A stretch of 64,000 nucleotides of DNA from the NCBI GenBank assembly GCA_963783835.1, contig CAWAOX010000013.1, positions 248,001 through 312,000 on the forward strand. The letters run 5' to 3'. This DNA comes from CAIQPS01 sp963783835. GTDB taxonomy: Bacteria; Actinomycetota; Thermoleophilia; RBG-16-64-13. A program made the position numbers and the translations under genes. Below are positions 9,709-17,953 of this stretch, piece by piece; positions within the stretch are counted from its first letter, which is position 1; each line of letters begins with the position of its first letter. The notes beneath the pieces were generated by a model that saw nothing but the letters and a program-made list of their open reading frames with translations, did no database searches and was not told where the DNA came from.

Positions 9709-9730
9709 TCTCTCCGCGCATTGGTATGAT
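9703..9730 (+). promoter_or_regulatory. Sigma70-like promoter for the 9776 gene
   Basis: TTGCGT (9703-9708), 16-base spacer, TATGAT (9725-9730); SD GGGAGGAG follows at 9763-9770 before ATG 9776. Confidence 0.55.
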
Positions 9731-9775
9731 GCGTGAAAATGGCAACCGACGGCGGGCGATCTGGGAGGAGCAGAT

Positions 9776-10123
9776 ATGTATGAGACATCGGGGCTGAGTT
9801 TCTTGGCCTTCTTCTTTCTACTGGTCATTTGGATAGGGCTTTTTCTCACGTGGTCCATCTCTATATGGGACATCTTCCGCAGACACGACCTTGGCGGCCG
9901 CGCGAAGGCCGGCTGGTTCGTCCTTGTGATCATCATCCCCTTCATAGGGACCGTGATCTACCTTATGCGCCGTCCCAAGCAGGACACGCATGAAGTGACC
10001 GCCATCCCCGAGGGAGCGTCACCGCAGAGCGCCGCTCAGCAACTCGATACTCTCGCCCGACTGCACGAAGCCGGACACCTCACCGACGAGGAATTCGCCC
10101 GGCAGAAGGCCAAGCTGACCTAA
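9776..10123 (+). CDS. PLDc_N-type membrane protein with SHOCT tail
   Basis: 115 residues. Two membrane helices (~8-30 and ~43-62) with WDIFRRHDLGG between them match the phospholipase D N-terminal-like (PLDc_N) membrane module, without any PLD catalytic domain. The C-terminus (LDTLARLHEAGHLTDEEFARQKAKL) is a SHOCT motif, a short helical oligomerisation element. SD GGGAGGAG five bases before the ATG. A similar protein is at 19171-19614. Role unknown. Confidence 0.88.
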   Translation: MYETSGLSFLAFFFLLVIWIGLFLTWSISIWDIFRRHDLGGRAKAGWFVLVIIIPFIGTVIYLMRRPKQDTHEVTAIPEGASPQSAAQQLDTLARLHEAGHLTDEEFARQKAKLT

Positions 10124-10140
10124 CACCGAACGAAGCACGG

Positions 10141-10170
10141 AAGGGCGAGGTCTTCCGGGACCTCGCCCTT
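10141..10170 (+). terminator. Intrinsic terminator hairpin after the SHOCT gene
   Basis: Perfect 12-base stem AAGGGCGAGGTC / GACCTCGCCCTT around a TTCCGG loop, followed by CTGCTT. It lies between convergent genes and may act both ways. Confidence 0.75.
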
Positions 10171-10218
10171 CTGCTTACCTGCTCGTCTTGCCTTCCCCGC
10201 GATCGGGGCTGCTCCGTT

Positions 10219-10461
10219 CTACTGGATACCCTCCACGTAGTCGGCCGCGGGCCATTGGGCCGCGTCGGACTCCAGTCCGGCCGCTTCTTCCTCCGTCATC
10301 GAGGCCCGTGCCTGCTTGACGGCCTCAGTCGCCCGAGTGCGGACTTCGACGTATACCTTCTTCGCCTCGGCCGGTACGTCCGCGAAGGACTCAGGAAGGC
10401 TCTTCTGAGTCTCCTGCGAGGATCGGTAGGCCAGCAGGAAGACACCCGCCAAGACGCCCAC
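10219..10461 (-). CDS. YtxH-like small protein; probable start cut off by an amber codon
   Basis: As an intact frame it can start only at GTG 10461, giving 80 residues: a hydrophobic N-terminus (VGVLAGVFLLAYRSSQE) and a charged helix (FADVPAEAKKVYVEVRTRA). The family-typical start lies upstream in the same frame: ATG at 10500, SD AAGGAG four bases before it, codons MCVS, then TAG (10486-10488), then GVVLGAFFVGVLAG, the Gly-rich helix expected of YtxH proteins. So either a nonsense mutation or base error inactivates the best start, or translation restarts at GTG. YtxH-like proteins are envelope-associated and poorly understood. Confidence 0.65.
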   Translation of the reverse strand: MGVLAGVFLLAYRSSQETQKSLPESFADVPAEAKKVYVEVRTRATEAVKQARASMTEEEAAGLESDAAQWPAADYVEGIQ

Positions 10462-10535
10462 GAAAAATGCTCCTAGAACTACACCCTACGATACGCACAT
10501 CCGTCTCCTTCCAGTAGTCACTGCTCCAGTTCGGC

Positions 10536-13235
10536 TTACTGCCGGGTGAAAGCTCCCCTCTTCCCCCCTTTGAGGAACTGCTCGGCATCGACACTTCCAA
10601 AGAGCTGGATGAGACTCGCCACCAAGCCGGTCCAACCCGTTTGGTGGCTGGCTCCCACACCCGCCCCGTTGTCGCCATGGAAATACTCGTAGAAGAGAAC
10701 GTTGTCCCGCCAGCGAGGATCGGTCTGGAACTTCTCGCTGTCTCCGAACACCGCCCGCCGCCCGCTTTCGTCCACCAAGAATACCCGAGTGAGGCGGTTC
10801 GCGATCTCTTTGGCCACCTCAAAGAGGTTCATCTCGTGTCCCGAGCCGGTTGGGCATTCGACTTTGAACTCGTCACCGTAGAAGCCGTAGGCGCTGAGAA
10901 GGGCGCGGATGATTATCACATTGACCGGCATCCAGACCGGGCCGCGCCAGTTGGAGTTACCCCCGAACATCCCCGAGTCGGAATCGCCCGGCGTGTATTG
11001 GACCCGATAGTCGACCCCGCCGGCAGAGAATACGTAGGGATGCTCGAGGTGATATCGGGAGAGCGCCCGCAGGCCGTAGGGGCTGAGGAATTCGTTTTCG
11101 TCGAGCATGCGGAAGAGGATGCGCCGCAGGCGCTCGGGTCCAACCAGCGAAAAGAGGCCCCGGTCCGCGTAGCGCCGTCCGAGGTAGAAATGCGTGAACA
11201 GCTCCGGCATACGGCGGCGCCGCTCGTCGGCCAGTCTCATCAGGCCGGGCACCTTCTCGCGATCCGAGGGCTCGATAAGGGTCGTCGCCGCAAGGGGTAG
11301 CAGGCCCACCATGGACCGTACTTTGAGGCGAGTCGCACTCCCATCCGGGAACCTCAGCACGTCATAGAAAAAGCCGTCTTCCTCGTCCCACATGCCGTCC
11401 GGGCCGACATTGTTCATGGCATACGATATCCAGAGGACGTGATCGAGGAACTTGGCTGCGATGTCTTCGTACGTGGGATCGTAGCCCGCTATCTCAACGG
11501 CTATCTCCAACATCATCTGGCTGAAGAAGGCCATCCAAGCCGTACCGTCCGCCTGCTCCAGGTAGCCGCCGGTCGGCAATGCGGACGAGCGGTCGAAGAC
11601 CCCGATATTGTCCAGGCCCAGGAAGCCGCCCTCAAAGACGTTCTTTCCAAAACGGTCCTTGCGATTGACCCACCAACTGAAGTTCGGAAGCAGCTTGTTG
11701 AACGACCGCTTCAGGAAGTCTACGTCGCCCTGGCCCCGCCTTGCCTGCTCGCTCCGGTAGACGAAAAGCGTGGCCCAGGGATGCACGGGCGGGTTCACGT
11801 CGCTGAAGTTCCATTCGTACGCGGGGATCTGACCGTTCGGGTGCAGATACCGCTGCCTGAGCATCAACTCCAGTTGCTGCTGGGCGAAGTCGAGGTCGAC
11901 CGCGGCAAGCGCGATCCCGTGAAAAGCCAGATCCCAGGCCGCGTACCAGGGATATTCCCACTTGTCGGGCATGGAGATCACATCGTCGTTGAACATGTGG
12001 CCCCATTCGCTATTTCGCATGGGGCCCCCCGGCCCGGCCGACAGGGGGTCTCCGCCGTGTTCTCTGATCCACTTGTCACCCTCGAACAGATAGTACTGCT
12101 TGGACCAGAGCATGCCGGCCAGCGCCTGGCGCATCACCCGGGCTTCGTCCTCGGTCGCCGAAGAGGGGGTGATACCCCCGTAGAACTCATCTGCCTCGTT
12201 CCGGCGCTGCTCGAATATGCCGTCGAACCCTGCGAAAACGTCGGCCGCTGCAGCCGGGCCGGAGTCCACGAGCCGAAGGCAAAGAATGGCGGTGCCGCCA
12301 GGATCCACGGTCACCACGTGGTCGGCCGCGACCTTGGTCCCCACGCCGTCCGGGTTCACCGCCTCCGCCGAGCCGTGGATCAGGTATTCGTTGATGCCGT
12401 CCTTCACGTACGGTCCGCCGTTCGCCGTGCCGAACAGCCGCTCGTTGTTCGTCTCGTTTTCGGTGAAGAGCAGCGGGCCGTCCGTCTGGACGTAGAGCCA
12501 GCGATCGCCGAGCTCTTCGTGCGAGGCGGCGACGGCCTTCGTTCCCTTTCTCGCCGGGATCTCCCGGATCTGCGGCTTAGGTCCCCCATCCGCCCAACTC
12601 CAGGTGTTGCGGAACCAGAGTGTCGGCAGGACGTGCAGCGTCGCGGCCTCCGGCCCTCTGTTCTCCACCGTGACCCGGATGAGTATGTCCTCCGGCGCCG
12701 CCTTGGCGTACTCGACGAAGATATCGAAGTAGCGATCTTCCGCGAAGACGCCGGTATCGAGCAGTTCGTACTCCGGTTCCTGCTTCGAACGGCTGCCGTT
12801 CGTCGCCACGATGTCGTCATACGGGTAGGCCTGTTGTGGATACTTGTAGAGCCACTTCATGTAGGAGTGCGTCGGCGTGGAGTCGAGATAGAAGTAGTAC
12901 TCCTTGACGTCCTCCCCGTGGTTGCCCTCGGAATTGGCGAGTCCGAACAGCCTCTCTTTGATGATCGGGTCCTGACCGTTCCAGAGCGCCAGCCCGAAAC
13001 AGAGCCGCTGCTTGTCGTCGGAGAACCCGGCCAGCCCGTCTTCCCCCCACCGGTAGGCGCGAGAGCGGGCCTGATCGTGGGTGAAGTAGTTCCAGGCGTC
13101 TCCGCTAGGGCTGTAGTCCTCGCGTACCGTGCCCCATTGCCGCTCGCTCAGGTAGGGGCCCCATGTGCGCCACGGAGTGCCTGCGGCGGCCTCAGCAAGT
13201 CGCTGCTGCTCGGCGTTCGGCTTCTTCGGTGTCAT
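10536..13235 (-). CDS. MGH1-like glycoside hydrolase (GH63-type glucosidase)
   Basis: An 899-residue protein without a signal peptide. An N-terminal beta-sandwich region (to ~residue 330) precedes an (alpha/alpha)6 barrel with conserved blocks WEYPWYAAWDLAFH, PNGQIPAYEWNFSDVNPP, FDRSSALPTGG and GNSNWRGPVWMPVN. These match bacterial cytosolic relatives of mannosyl-oligosaccharide glucosidase (GH63). Likely releases glucose or related sugars from small alpha-linked substrates such as glucosylglycerate or trehalose-like compounds; the exact substrate is not readable. Starts 27 bases after the MarR-like gene on the same strand, so likely an operon. Length is normal for the family. Confidence 0.9.
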   Translation of the reverse strand: MTPKKPNAEQQRLAEAAAGTPWRTWGPYLSERQWGTVREDYSPSGDAWNYFTHDQARSRAYRWGEDGLAGFSDDKQRLCFGLALWNGQDPIIKERLFGLANSEGNHGEDVKEYYFYLDSTPTHSYMKWLYKYPQQAYPYDDIVATNGSRSKQEPEYELLDTGVFAEDRYFDIFVEYAKAAPEDILIRVTVENRGPEAATLHVLPTLWFRNTWSWADGGPKPQIREIPARKGTKAVAASHEELGDRWLYVQTDGPLLFTENETNNERLFGTANGGPYVKDGINEYLIHGSAEAVNPDGVGTKVAADHVVTVDPGGTAILCLRLVDSGPAAAADVFAGFDGIFEQRRNEADEFYGGITPSSATEDEARVMRQALAGMLWSKQYYLFEGDKWIREHGGDPLSAGPGGPMRNSEWGHMFNDDVISMPDKWEYPWYAAWDLAFHGIALAAVDLDFAQQQLELMLRQRYLHPNGQIPAYEWNFSDVNPPVHPWATLFVYRSEQARRGQGDVDFLKRSFNKLLPNFSWWVNRKDRFGKNVFEGGFLGLDNIGVFDRSSALPTGGYLEQADGTAWMAFFSQMMLEIAVEIAGYDPTYEDIAAKFLDHVLWISYAMNNVGPDGMWDEEDGFFYDVLRFPDGSATRLKVRSMVGLLPLAATTLIEPSDREKVPGLMRLADERRRRMPELFTHFYLGRRYADRGLFSLVGPERLRRILFRMLDENEFLSPYGLRALSRYHLEHPYVFSAGGVDYRVQYTPGDSDSGMFGGNSNWRGPVWMPVNVIIIRALLSAYGFYGDEFKVECPTGSGHEMNLFEVAKEIANRLTRVFLVDESGRRAVFGDSEKFQTDPRWRDNVLFYEYFHGDNGAGVGASHQTGWTGLVASLIQLFGSVDAEQFLKGGKRGAFTRQ

Positions 13236-13262
13236 TGGGTATCCCTTCTCCTTTTCGATGCA

Positions 13263-13556
13263 CTAGCGCAGTTCGAGGCCCGGGAAGCAGGCCCCGTAGC
13301 TCTCGATCAGGGTATTGAACTGAGTCACCAGCCCTTTTGCCCGGAGGCTCTCGAGCGCGTTCGCGACCTGCTCGCGCGACAATCCCGAAGCCGCGGAGAG
13401 CTGAGCGGCCGTCCTCGCCGCCGCGGAGGTCACGAGAGCGTCGAGCACGAGTCTTTCTTGATCGGTAAGCGCGGAAAGAGTCTGCTCCGCCTGCTGCTGG
13501 CTGGTCGCCTGCTGAGGGCCGTTTGCCGAGGACGGTTTCGTGTCTTCTCGAGGCAC
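13263..13556 (-). CDS. Small winged-helix (MarR-like) regulator
   Basis: 97 residues: a Gln-rich N-terminal tail (~1-25), then a winged helix-turn-helix (LTDQERLVLDALV, AQLSAASGLSREQVANALESLRAKGLV). GTG start with AAGGAG seven bases upstream. First gene of a two-gene unit with the GH63-type glucosidase, so it may regulate it; a short inverted repeat GATTC-N5-GAATC at 13632-13646 upstream is a candidate site. It lacks MarR dimerisation helices, so it may work with a partner. Confidence 0.75.
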   Translation of the reverse strand: MPREDTKPSSANGPQQATSQQQAEQTLSALTDQERLVLDALVTSAAARTAAQLSAASGLSREQVANALESLRAKGLVTQFNTLIESYGACFPGLELR

Positions 13557-13894
13557 CTGTCCGCTCCTTTCACCTCCGGGGAGTCGCCGAGCAAGCTCCG
13601 TGGCGCCGACGCGACCTAAACGCGAAATACCGATTCTGTCCGAATCTTAATCCTAGAGGAGAAGTAGGGTAGCAGAGAGGGCCAGAAAGGGCCCAATGAT
13701 GGTGCAACTCTTCTCTTCTTCCGAGGCGCCGCGCCACGGCTCGCGACTGCTCGAGACGCCTGCGGACCGGGCTGCACCATCCTTGCCCCTTTGTGGTACT
13801 TTCAGCGTGGTCGGGCGCCTCGGAGACTGAGGCGATGAGTGTTGTGCCGCTCATCTTGTTGTTCCATAGGGTATGGGGAGGAATAGAGGTCCGC
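13557..13894. other. 338-base divergent intergenic region
   Basis: Separates the MarR-like/GH63 unit (-) from the AI-2E exporter (+). It contains GATTC-N5-GAATC (13632-13646) and a long-range inverted repeat, GATGGTGCA (13698-13706) with TGCACCATC (13773-13781). No convincing small gene was seen. A frame reading into the downstream gene from 13793 is not favoured because the SD lies before 13895. Confidence 0.5.
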
Positions 13895-15115
13895 ATGAAC
13901 CAGGATGATGCAGCATCTGTTGTCCCATCTGCTGAAGCGTCCTCTCTGGAACCGGAGGACGTGGCCGCCGAACCGGCGACCGTCCAGATGAGCACGGTCC
14001 CGCCGGAGGGACAGGAAGTTGGAACCAAGCGGGAACTCCTCAGCGGCCCCGTTCGCCTGCTTCTCCCGCTCACCCTGGCAGCGATCCTCATCTTCGCCAT
14101 GAAGTATGCCGCCGACATCCTGAACCCGTTGCTGCTTGCCCTCTTCCTCACCATGGGCGCCAGCCCCGCCCTCGCTTGGATGCGGCGTAGGGGAATGGCT
14201 CCCTGGCTGGCCGTCACCATCGTCGGGGTTGTCATGGTGGCCGCCGTGACGCTGTTCATACTCATCATGCTTTCGGCGGTAGCGCAGTTGGACGAAAAAA
14301 TGCCCGTCTATCAGGAGAACATCGCCGAAATGCAGGCGAATGCGACCGCTTGGTTCGCCGACAAGGGAATCGACATCAGCGGCCTGACCGGCGGTTCGCT
14401 CAGCCCGGAGACCGCTGTCGACGCGATCAAGGGGCTTCTCTCCGGCATAGTCGACGTCATGGGCAGCATCTTCTGGGTGATCCTTCTCCTTGTCTTCATG
14501 GTGGCCGAGGCCTACGCGCTCCCGAGAAGACTGACCGAAGACATCAGGATGAACGAGCGGGTCGCCCGGTCCTTCGCCAATTTCGGCGACACGGTCAAGA
14601 CGTTCCTGTTCGCCAAGGGGTGGCTGAGCGCGCTGGTCGCCGTGTTGGTGACCATCATCTACGCCCTTTTCGGCGTCGACTTCGCGCTCGTCTGGGGACT
14701 GTTGTTCTTCGTGCTCAGCTTCATCCCCAACATCGGCTTCATGTTGTCGGTCATACCCGTGTTCTTCATCACCCTGCTGGAGTTTGGCTTCGGCCGGGCC
14801 GCGCTGGTGGTCATCATCGTCATCGTGATCAACACCATCGTCGACAACTATTTCTCGCCCAAGATCATGGGAAAGAGCGTGGGCTTGAGCACGCTGACGG
14901 TGTTCCTTTCCGTCTTCTTCTGGGGATGGGTGCTGGGCGGGCTGGGTGCGCTCATGTCGGTGCCACTCATGCTGGCGGTGAAGCTGCTCTTCTTCGACTC
15001 CTTCGAGAGCACGCAGACGATATCCGACCTCATGGGCACACCGGTGAGGGAGCTCGGCAAGGCCAAGAAGGGTAAGAAGGGCAAGGGTAAGGCGGAGCCC
15101 GCGACGGCGGATTGA
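13895..15115 (+). CDS. AI-2E family transporter
   Basis: 406 residues; a ~60-residue acidic N-terminus, then about eight hydrophobic segments with the family layout: a helix pair (~65-110), a long amphipathic soluble stretch (QENIAEMQANATAWFADKG), and the C-terminal block FIPNIGFMLSVIPVFF ... NTIVDNYFSPKIMGKSVGLS. The tail is Lys-rich (KAKKGKKGKGKAE). Members include TqsA (AI-2 export) and Na+/H+ antiporters, so substrate is open. ATG 13895 was chosen because GGGGAGG and AGAGGT precede it. Confidence 0.92.
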   Translation: MNQDDAASVVPSAEASSLEPEDVAAEPATVQMSTVPPEGQEVGTKRELLSGPVRLLLPLTLAAILIFAMKYAADILNPLLLALFLTMGASPALAWMRRRGMAPWLAVTIVGVVMVAAVTLFILIMLSAVAQLDEKMPVYQENIAEMQANATAWFADKGIDISGLTGGSLSPETAVDAIKGLLSGIVDVMGSIFWVILLLVFMVAEAYALPRRLTEDIRMNERVARSFANFGDTVKTFLFAKGWLSALVAVLVTIIYALFGVDFALVWGLLFFVLSFIPNIGFMLSVIPVFFITLLEFGFGRAALVVIIVIVINTIVDNYFSPKIMGKSVGLSTLTVFLSVFFWGWVLGGLGALMSVPLMLAVKLLFFDSFESTQTISDLMGTPVRELGKAKKGKKGKGKAEPATAD

Positions 15116-15172
15116 CACCGCGCCCACGCGCGCCCGGCGGCTCCCGCCCCGAGTAGTTCGCTCAGCATCAAT

Positions 15173-15211
15173 CAGCCGCCTGACGGCCCCGAACGGACCA
15201 TCAGGCGGCTG
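15173..15211 (+). terminator. Terminator after the AI-2E gene
   Basis: 11-base perfect stem CAGCCGCCTGA / TCAGGCGGCTG with a 17-base loop followed by TTCTTGTCT; it also lies at the end of the convergent DUF7144 gene. Confidence 0.7.
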
Positions 15212-15270
15212 TTCTTGTCTCCCCGCAATAGGCCGGTCTCGGTCACCCGAGGGCGGCCACCGGCAAGGCG

Positions 15271-15663
15271 CTATTTGGTGCGGGCGGGCACCCTGACGAA
15301 GGCCGTCAGCACGCAGACGTACACGACCAGCATGATGATCGACCAGATCGGGGTGGAGGGGATCGAGAAGAACTCGGAAAATGCCGCGAGAGCCGCGGCC
15401 ATGATGCCTACAATGTATCCCCAGGACTTTCCGTTCAGAGCAGCCATGCCGCCAAAGAGGAGGATGGCGCCGATGATCAGCCACCAGACCGCAAGCCCGG
15501 TGGCGTCGACCAGGTAGTAGCCGTTAGTGCCCTGGACGAGGTACTCATCCTTGAAAAGGCCGATTATCCCGGCGACCAGCTTGAAGCCCCCGACGATGAT
15601 CATCAGTATCGACCCGAGAGTGGCCCAACTCGACCACTTGTTCCCGCTCATGTTCCCCATCAT
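15271..15663 (-). CDS. DUF7144-like membrane protein (copy 1)
   Basis: 130 residues, four membrane segments (WATLGSILMIIVGGFKLVAG, AVWWLIIGAILLFGGM, GYIVGIMAAALAAF, WSIIMLVVYVCVLTAFV). Conserved features are GLFKDEYLV and YYLVDATGLAVWW. The same architecture recurs at 16309-16770. ATG 15663 chosen for SD GGAGG nine bases upstream; the frame continues upstream but overlaps the DUF454 gene. Function unknown; common in Actinomycetota. Confidence 0.85.
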   Translation of the reverse strand: MMGNMSGNKWSSWATLGSILMIIVGGFKLVAGIIGLFKDEYLVQGTNGYYLVDATGLAVWWLIIGAILLFGGMAALNGKSWGYIVGIMAAALAAFSEFFSIPSTPIWSIIMLVVYVCVLTAFVRVPARTK

Positions 15664-15754
15664 CTTCCCGGCCCTCCTTCGCGTTCCCCTACATAGGATA
15701 AGTGCGGCTCCATATTCCACGGAATCAGGAGCGTTCGCAAGCGAAGAGTTCGAG

Positions 15755-16187
15755 CTAGCTTGAGGAGGACCTTCTCGCGGGTACCGCCGGCTTCGGCTGT
15801 CTCCGACCACGCAGGAGCACAAAAGCCGTCATACCCGCGGCCATGGAGAGGCTGACCAGTCTCACGGGGAGGTTCGGCGCGAGGAACACAGCCGATACTA
15901 CCGCAGTGCTCCAGCATCGAGGCGACGATAACCGCTTTGATCTGCCAGGACAGAGGGCGCCCCTGCACGGCCTGAGCCACATACCGGCCGAAGAGACGGT
16001 TGGTCGTCAGCCAACCGTGCCAGCGCGTTGAGCTACGAGCGAAACAGTAGGCGGCAAGGAGGATGAACGGGGTCGCCGGCATCACCGGCAGTATCGCACC
16101 GACCACCGCCAAGCCGAGAGCGAGGAATCCGGCCCCTAGAAGAGCGATCCGCTTAGTCCCCGTAGCTGCTGGTGTCTGGTGGTCCAT
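15755..16187 (-). CDS. DUF454 (YbaN-like) inner-membrane protein; interrupted by a 1-base frameshift
   Basis: The first ~93 residues match the family (GFLALGLAVVGAILPVMPATPFILLAA, CFARSSTRWH, PLSWQIKAVIVAS). The family C-terminus (STAVVSAVFLAPNLPVRLV, AAGMTAFVLLRGR) continues in the +1 frame, ending at 15755. One extra base between about 15905 and 15920 explains this; corrected length is ~143 residues. Uncorrected, the first frame runs on as nonsense to 15660. Small membrane protein of unknown function. Confidence 0.8.
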
Positions 16188-16251
16188 GTGCTATCCCATC
16201 GACGGCCCGCGTCGCCAAGTCGGTTCCCGTGCACCCTGCCGGGAAAGAAGA

Positions 16252-16281
16252 GGCCCGCCGCCCCCAAGGGGCCGGCGGGCC
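16252..16281 (-). terminator. Terminator hairpin after DUF7144 copy 2
   Basis: Inverted repeat GGCCCGCCG / CGGCGGGCC (16252-16260, 16273-16281) with an inner CCCC-AA-GGGG; on the minus strand it is followed by CTTCTTTCCC. Confidence 0.65.
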
Positions 16282-16308
16282 ACCAGCGTCGCTGAATGAA
16301 AGAAGCCT

Positions 16309-16770
16309 CTACTCCTCGGGCCGGGCGAACGTCGCCTCCGCTCCGGGCTGCATGACCGGCTTCTCCTCCGCCAGTACGACCGGTTCGTCGCTCGCGGGCT
16401 CCAGAGGCCCGTCCATGAGGACGAATCCGATCAAGGCAAGCACGTAGAGCGCGAGAAGAACAATGGACCAAATGGGATGGACGGGGAGCATGAAGAGCTG
16501 CGAGATGATGGCCAAAGAAGCGGCTACCACGCCGACGACGCGCGCCCAAGCCGCGCCTCTCACTACGTACAGGCCACCAAAAAGCAGGACCACCCCAATG
16601 ACGATATACCACACGGCAAGACCGGTGACGTCGACCAGGAAATAGCCCGAATAGCCGAGGAGGATCCACTCGTCGTTCGCGAGGCCGAAGATCCCGGAGA
16701 TGATCTGGAATACTCCGACGACCATCATCAAGATGGCCCCGATCGCGGCCCAACCACTCCAATTCTTCAT
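16309..16770 (-). CDS. DUF7144-like membrane protein (copy 2)
   Basis: 153 residues with the same four-helix plan as 15271-15663 (MKNWSGWAAIGAILMMVVGV, NDEWILLGYSGYFLVDVTGLAVW, WSIVLLALYVLALIGF) plus an acidic C-terminal tail of ~30 residues. SD AAAGGAG nine bases before the ATG. The two copies flank the DUF454 gene, probably an old local duplication. Function unknown. Confidence 0.87.
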   Translation of the reverse strand: MKNWSGWAAIGAILMMVVGVFQIISGIFGLANDEWILLGYSGYFLVDVTGLAVWYIVIGVVLLFGGLYVVRGAAWARVVGVVAASLAIISQLFMLPVHPIWSIVLLALYVLALIGFVLMDGPLEPASDEPVVLAEEKPVMQPGAEATFARPEE

Positions 16771-16870
16771 GGGCGGCGTCTCCTTTCACACTGAGCGATT
16801 ATTCTCGACGCACCCCAGTATGAAAGAGCGAGCGGCAGGTTGCAAGCCGCCGTCGAAGACGGGTCCAACG

Positions 16871-17950
16871 CTAGGAGGCCGTCCCCGAAGGCGTCGCCGG
16901 CTGATCCGGCGGGTTCGCACCAACATCCGCGTCCGGCAACTCCCTAACCGGAGCGGCGTAGTCGTACGGCACCATGGCCTTGCCCCTCCACAGATATATC
17001 GTCCGGTTGAACCGGACTCCGACCAGGGTGATGATCGCCATGATGTCGACCCAGAAGATGACGCCGATCAAGGCGCCGATCGCGCCTGCGTATTTCTGGC
17101 TGCCGGTCCACGACAGGTAGATGCCGAAGAATCGGGTTCCCACCGCCCAGGCCATGGCGACCAGCAGGGTGGTGAACCAGCAGTCCCGCACCCCCAGGTG
17201 GATGTCCGGCAGGACGACGAAGATCGTGACCAGCGCGAGCCAGCTCACGAGAAAGGGGATCACGGCCTCAGCGACGCCTATGACGATGCCCGAGCGGCCG
17301 GTGAGATCCTCGAGCCAGGAGACGGCCGTTCCCAGGACCAGAGAGACCACAAGCAGGACGGTGGGAATGAGGATCATCCCGAACACCAGAAGCCGGGACA
17401 TCAGTCTGCGAAACGAGAACTCCCTCGAAACGACCCTGATGTCCCACATGATGTTAAACGAGACCTGCAGGCGGACGAACAACCGGGTAGCGCCGTACAG
17501 GAGGATCCCGAGGCTGACGAGGGCAAAGGTGTAGGAGCCCGTGCTACTCGTCATGTGAGTGGCGAGGGAGCTGAGCATGGCGGCCATGTCGGCGCCGACG
17601 TACTCGGACAGCATGTCCGTCAGCCTGACTTCTGCCGCAGTCGATCCGCCGCCTAAGAGACTCCCCGTGATCTGGAGCGTGAGCAGCAGAAGGGGGCCTA
17701 TGGAGAAGAGTGCGTAGTAGGCGATGCCGGCGCTGAGGAGCGGACCGTGACGCCGGCTGTAGCCTCTGTAGAGGCGCCAGACGAAGCCGACTACCGGCAT
17801 CTTCTCGATGCGGCCTTTGGGGTGGGGGACGGAAAGCAGGGAGCCGACCCCGCTCGTCCCGTCGGGCTGCCCTTGAGCACCAGCGTCAGCCGGCTGCGCG
17901 ATTGTGTCGCTCGGCCGCGGGCTTTCTTCGTGAGTGCCGTCGGTCGTCAA
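16871..17950 (-). CDS. YihY/BrkB family membrane protein (copy 1)
   Basis: 359 residues. After a ~60-residue polar N-terminus come six membrane helices with family blocks LLSAGIAYYALFSIGPLLLL, FALVSLGILLYGATRLFVRLQVSFN, and ALIGVIFWVDIMAIITLVGVRFNR. BrkB/YihY was once called ribonuclease BN; its role is uncertain (possibly envelope transport). TTG start at 17950 after GGGGG; a shorter product could begin at Met51. Starts 3 bases after the MBL hydrolase gene, so both are in one transcript. Second family member at 22215-23177. Confidence 0.9.
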   Translation of the reverse strand: MTTDGTHEESPRPSDTIAQPADAGAQGQPDGTSGVGSLLSVPHPKGRIEKMPVVGFVWRLYRGYSRRHGPLLSAGIAYYALFSIGPLLLLTLQITGSLLGGGSTAAEVRLTDMLSEYVGADMAAMLSSLATHMTSSTGSYTFALVSLGILLYGATRLFVRLQVSFNIMWDIRVVSREFSFRRLMSRLLVFGMILIPTVLLVVSLVLGTAVSWLEDLTGRSGIVIGVAEAVIPFLVSWLALVTIFVVLPDIHLGVRDCWFTTLLVAMAWAVGTRFFGIYLSWTGSQKYAGAIGALIGVIFWVDIMAIITLVGVRFNRTIYLWRGKAMVPYDYAAPVRELPDADVGANPPDQPATPSGTAS

Positions 17951-17953
17951 GCC

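Noticed and set aside
11439..13619. Long open frame (726 codons) on the plus strand opposite the GH63-type gene
   Set aside because: Arg/Val/His-rich product with no family features; the opposite strand carries full-length conserved GH63 blocks. Typical shadow in GC-rich DNA.
13793..13894. Upstream extension of the AI-2E gene
   Set aside because: Not hydrophobic, not family-like, and the SD sits just before 13895.
13802..15484. Open frame of 560 codons antisense to the AI-2E gene
   Set aside because: His/Asp/Glu-rich shadow product; the plus strand has the conserved transporter.
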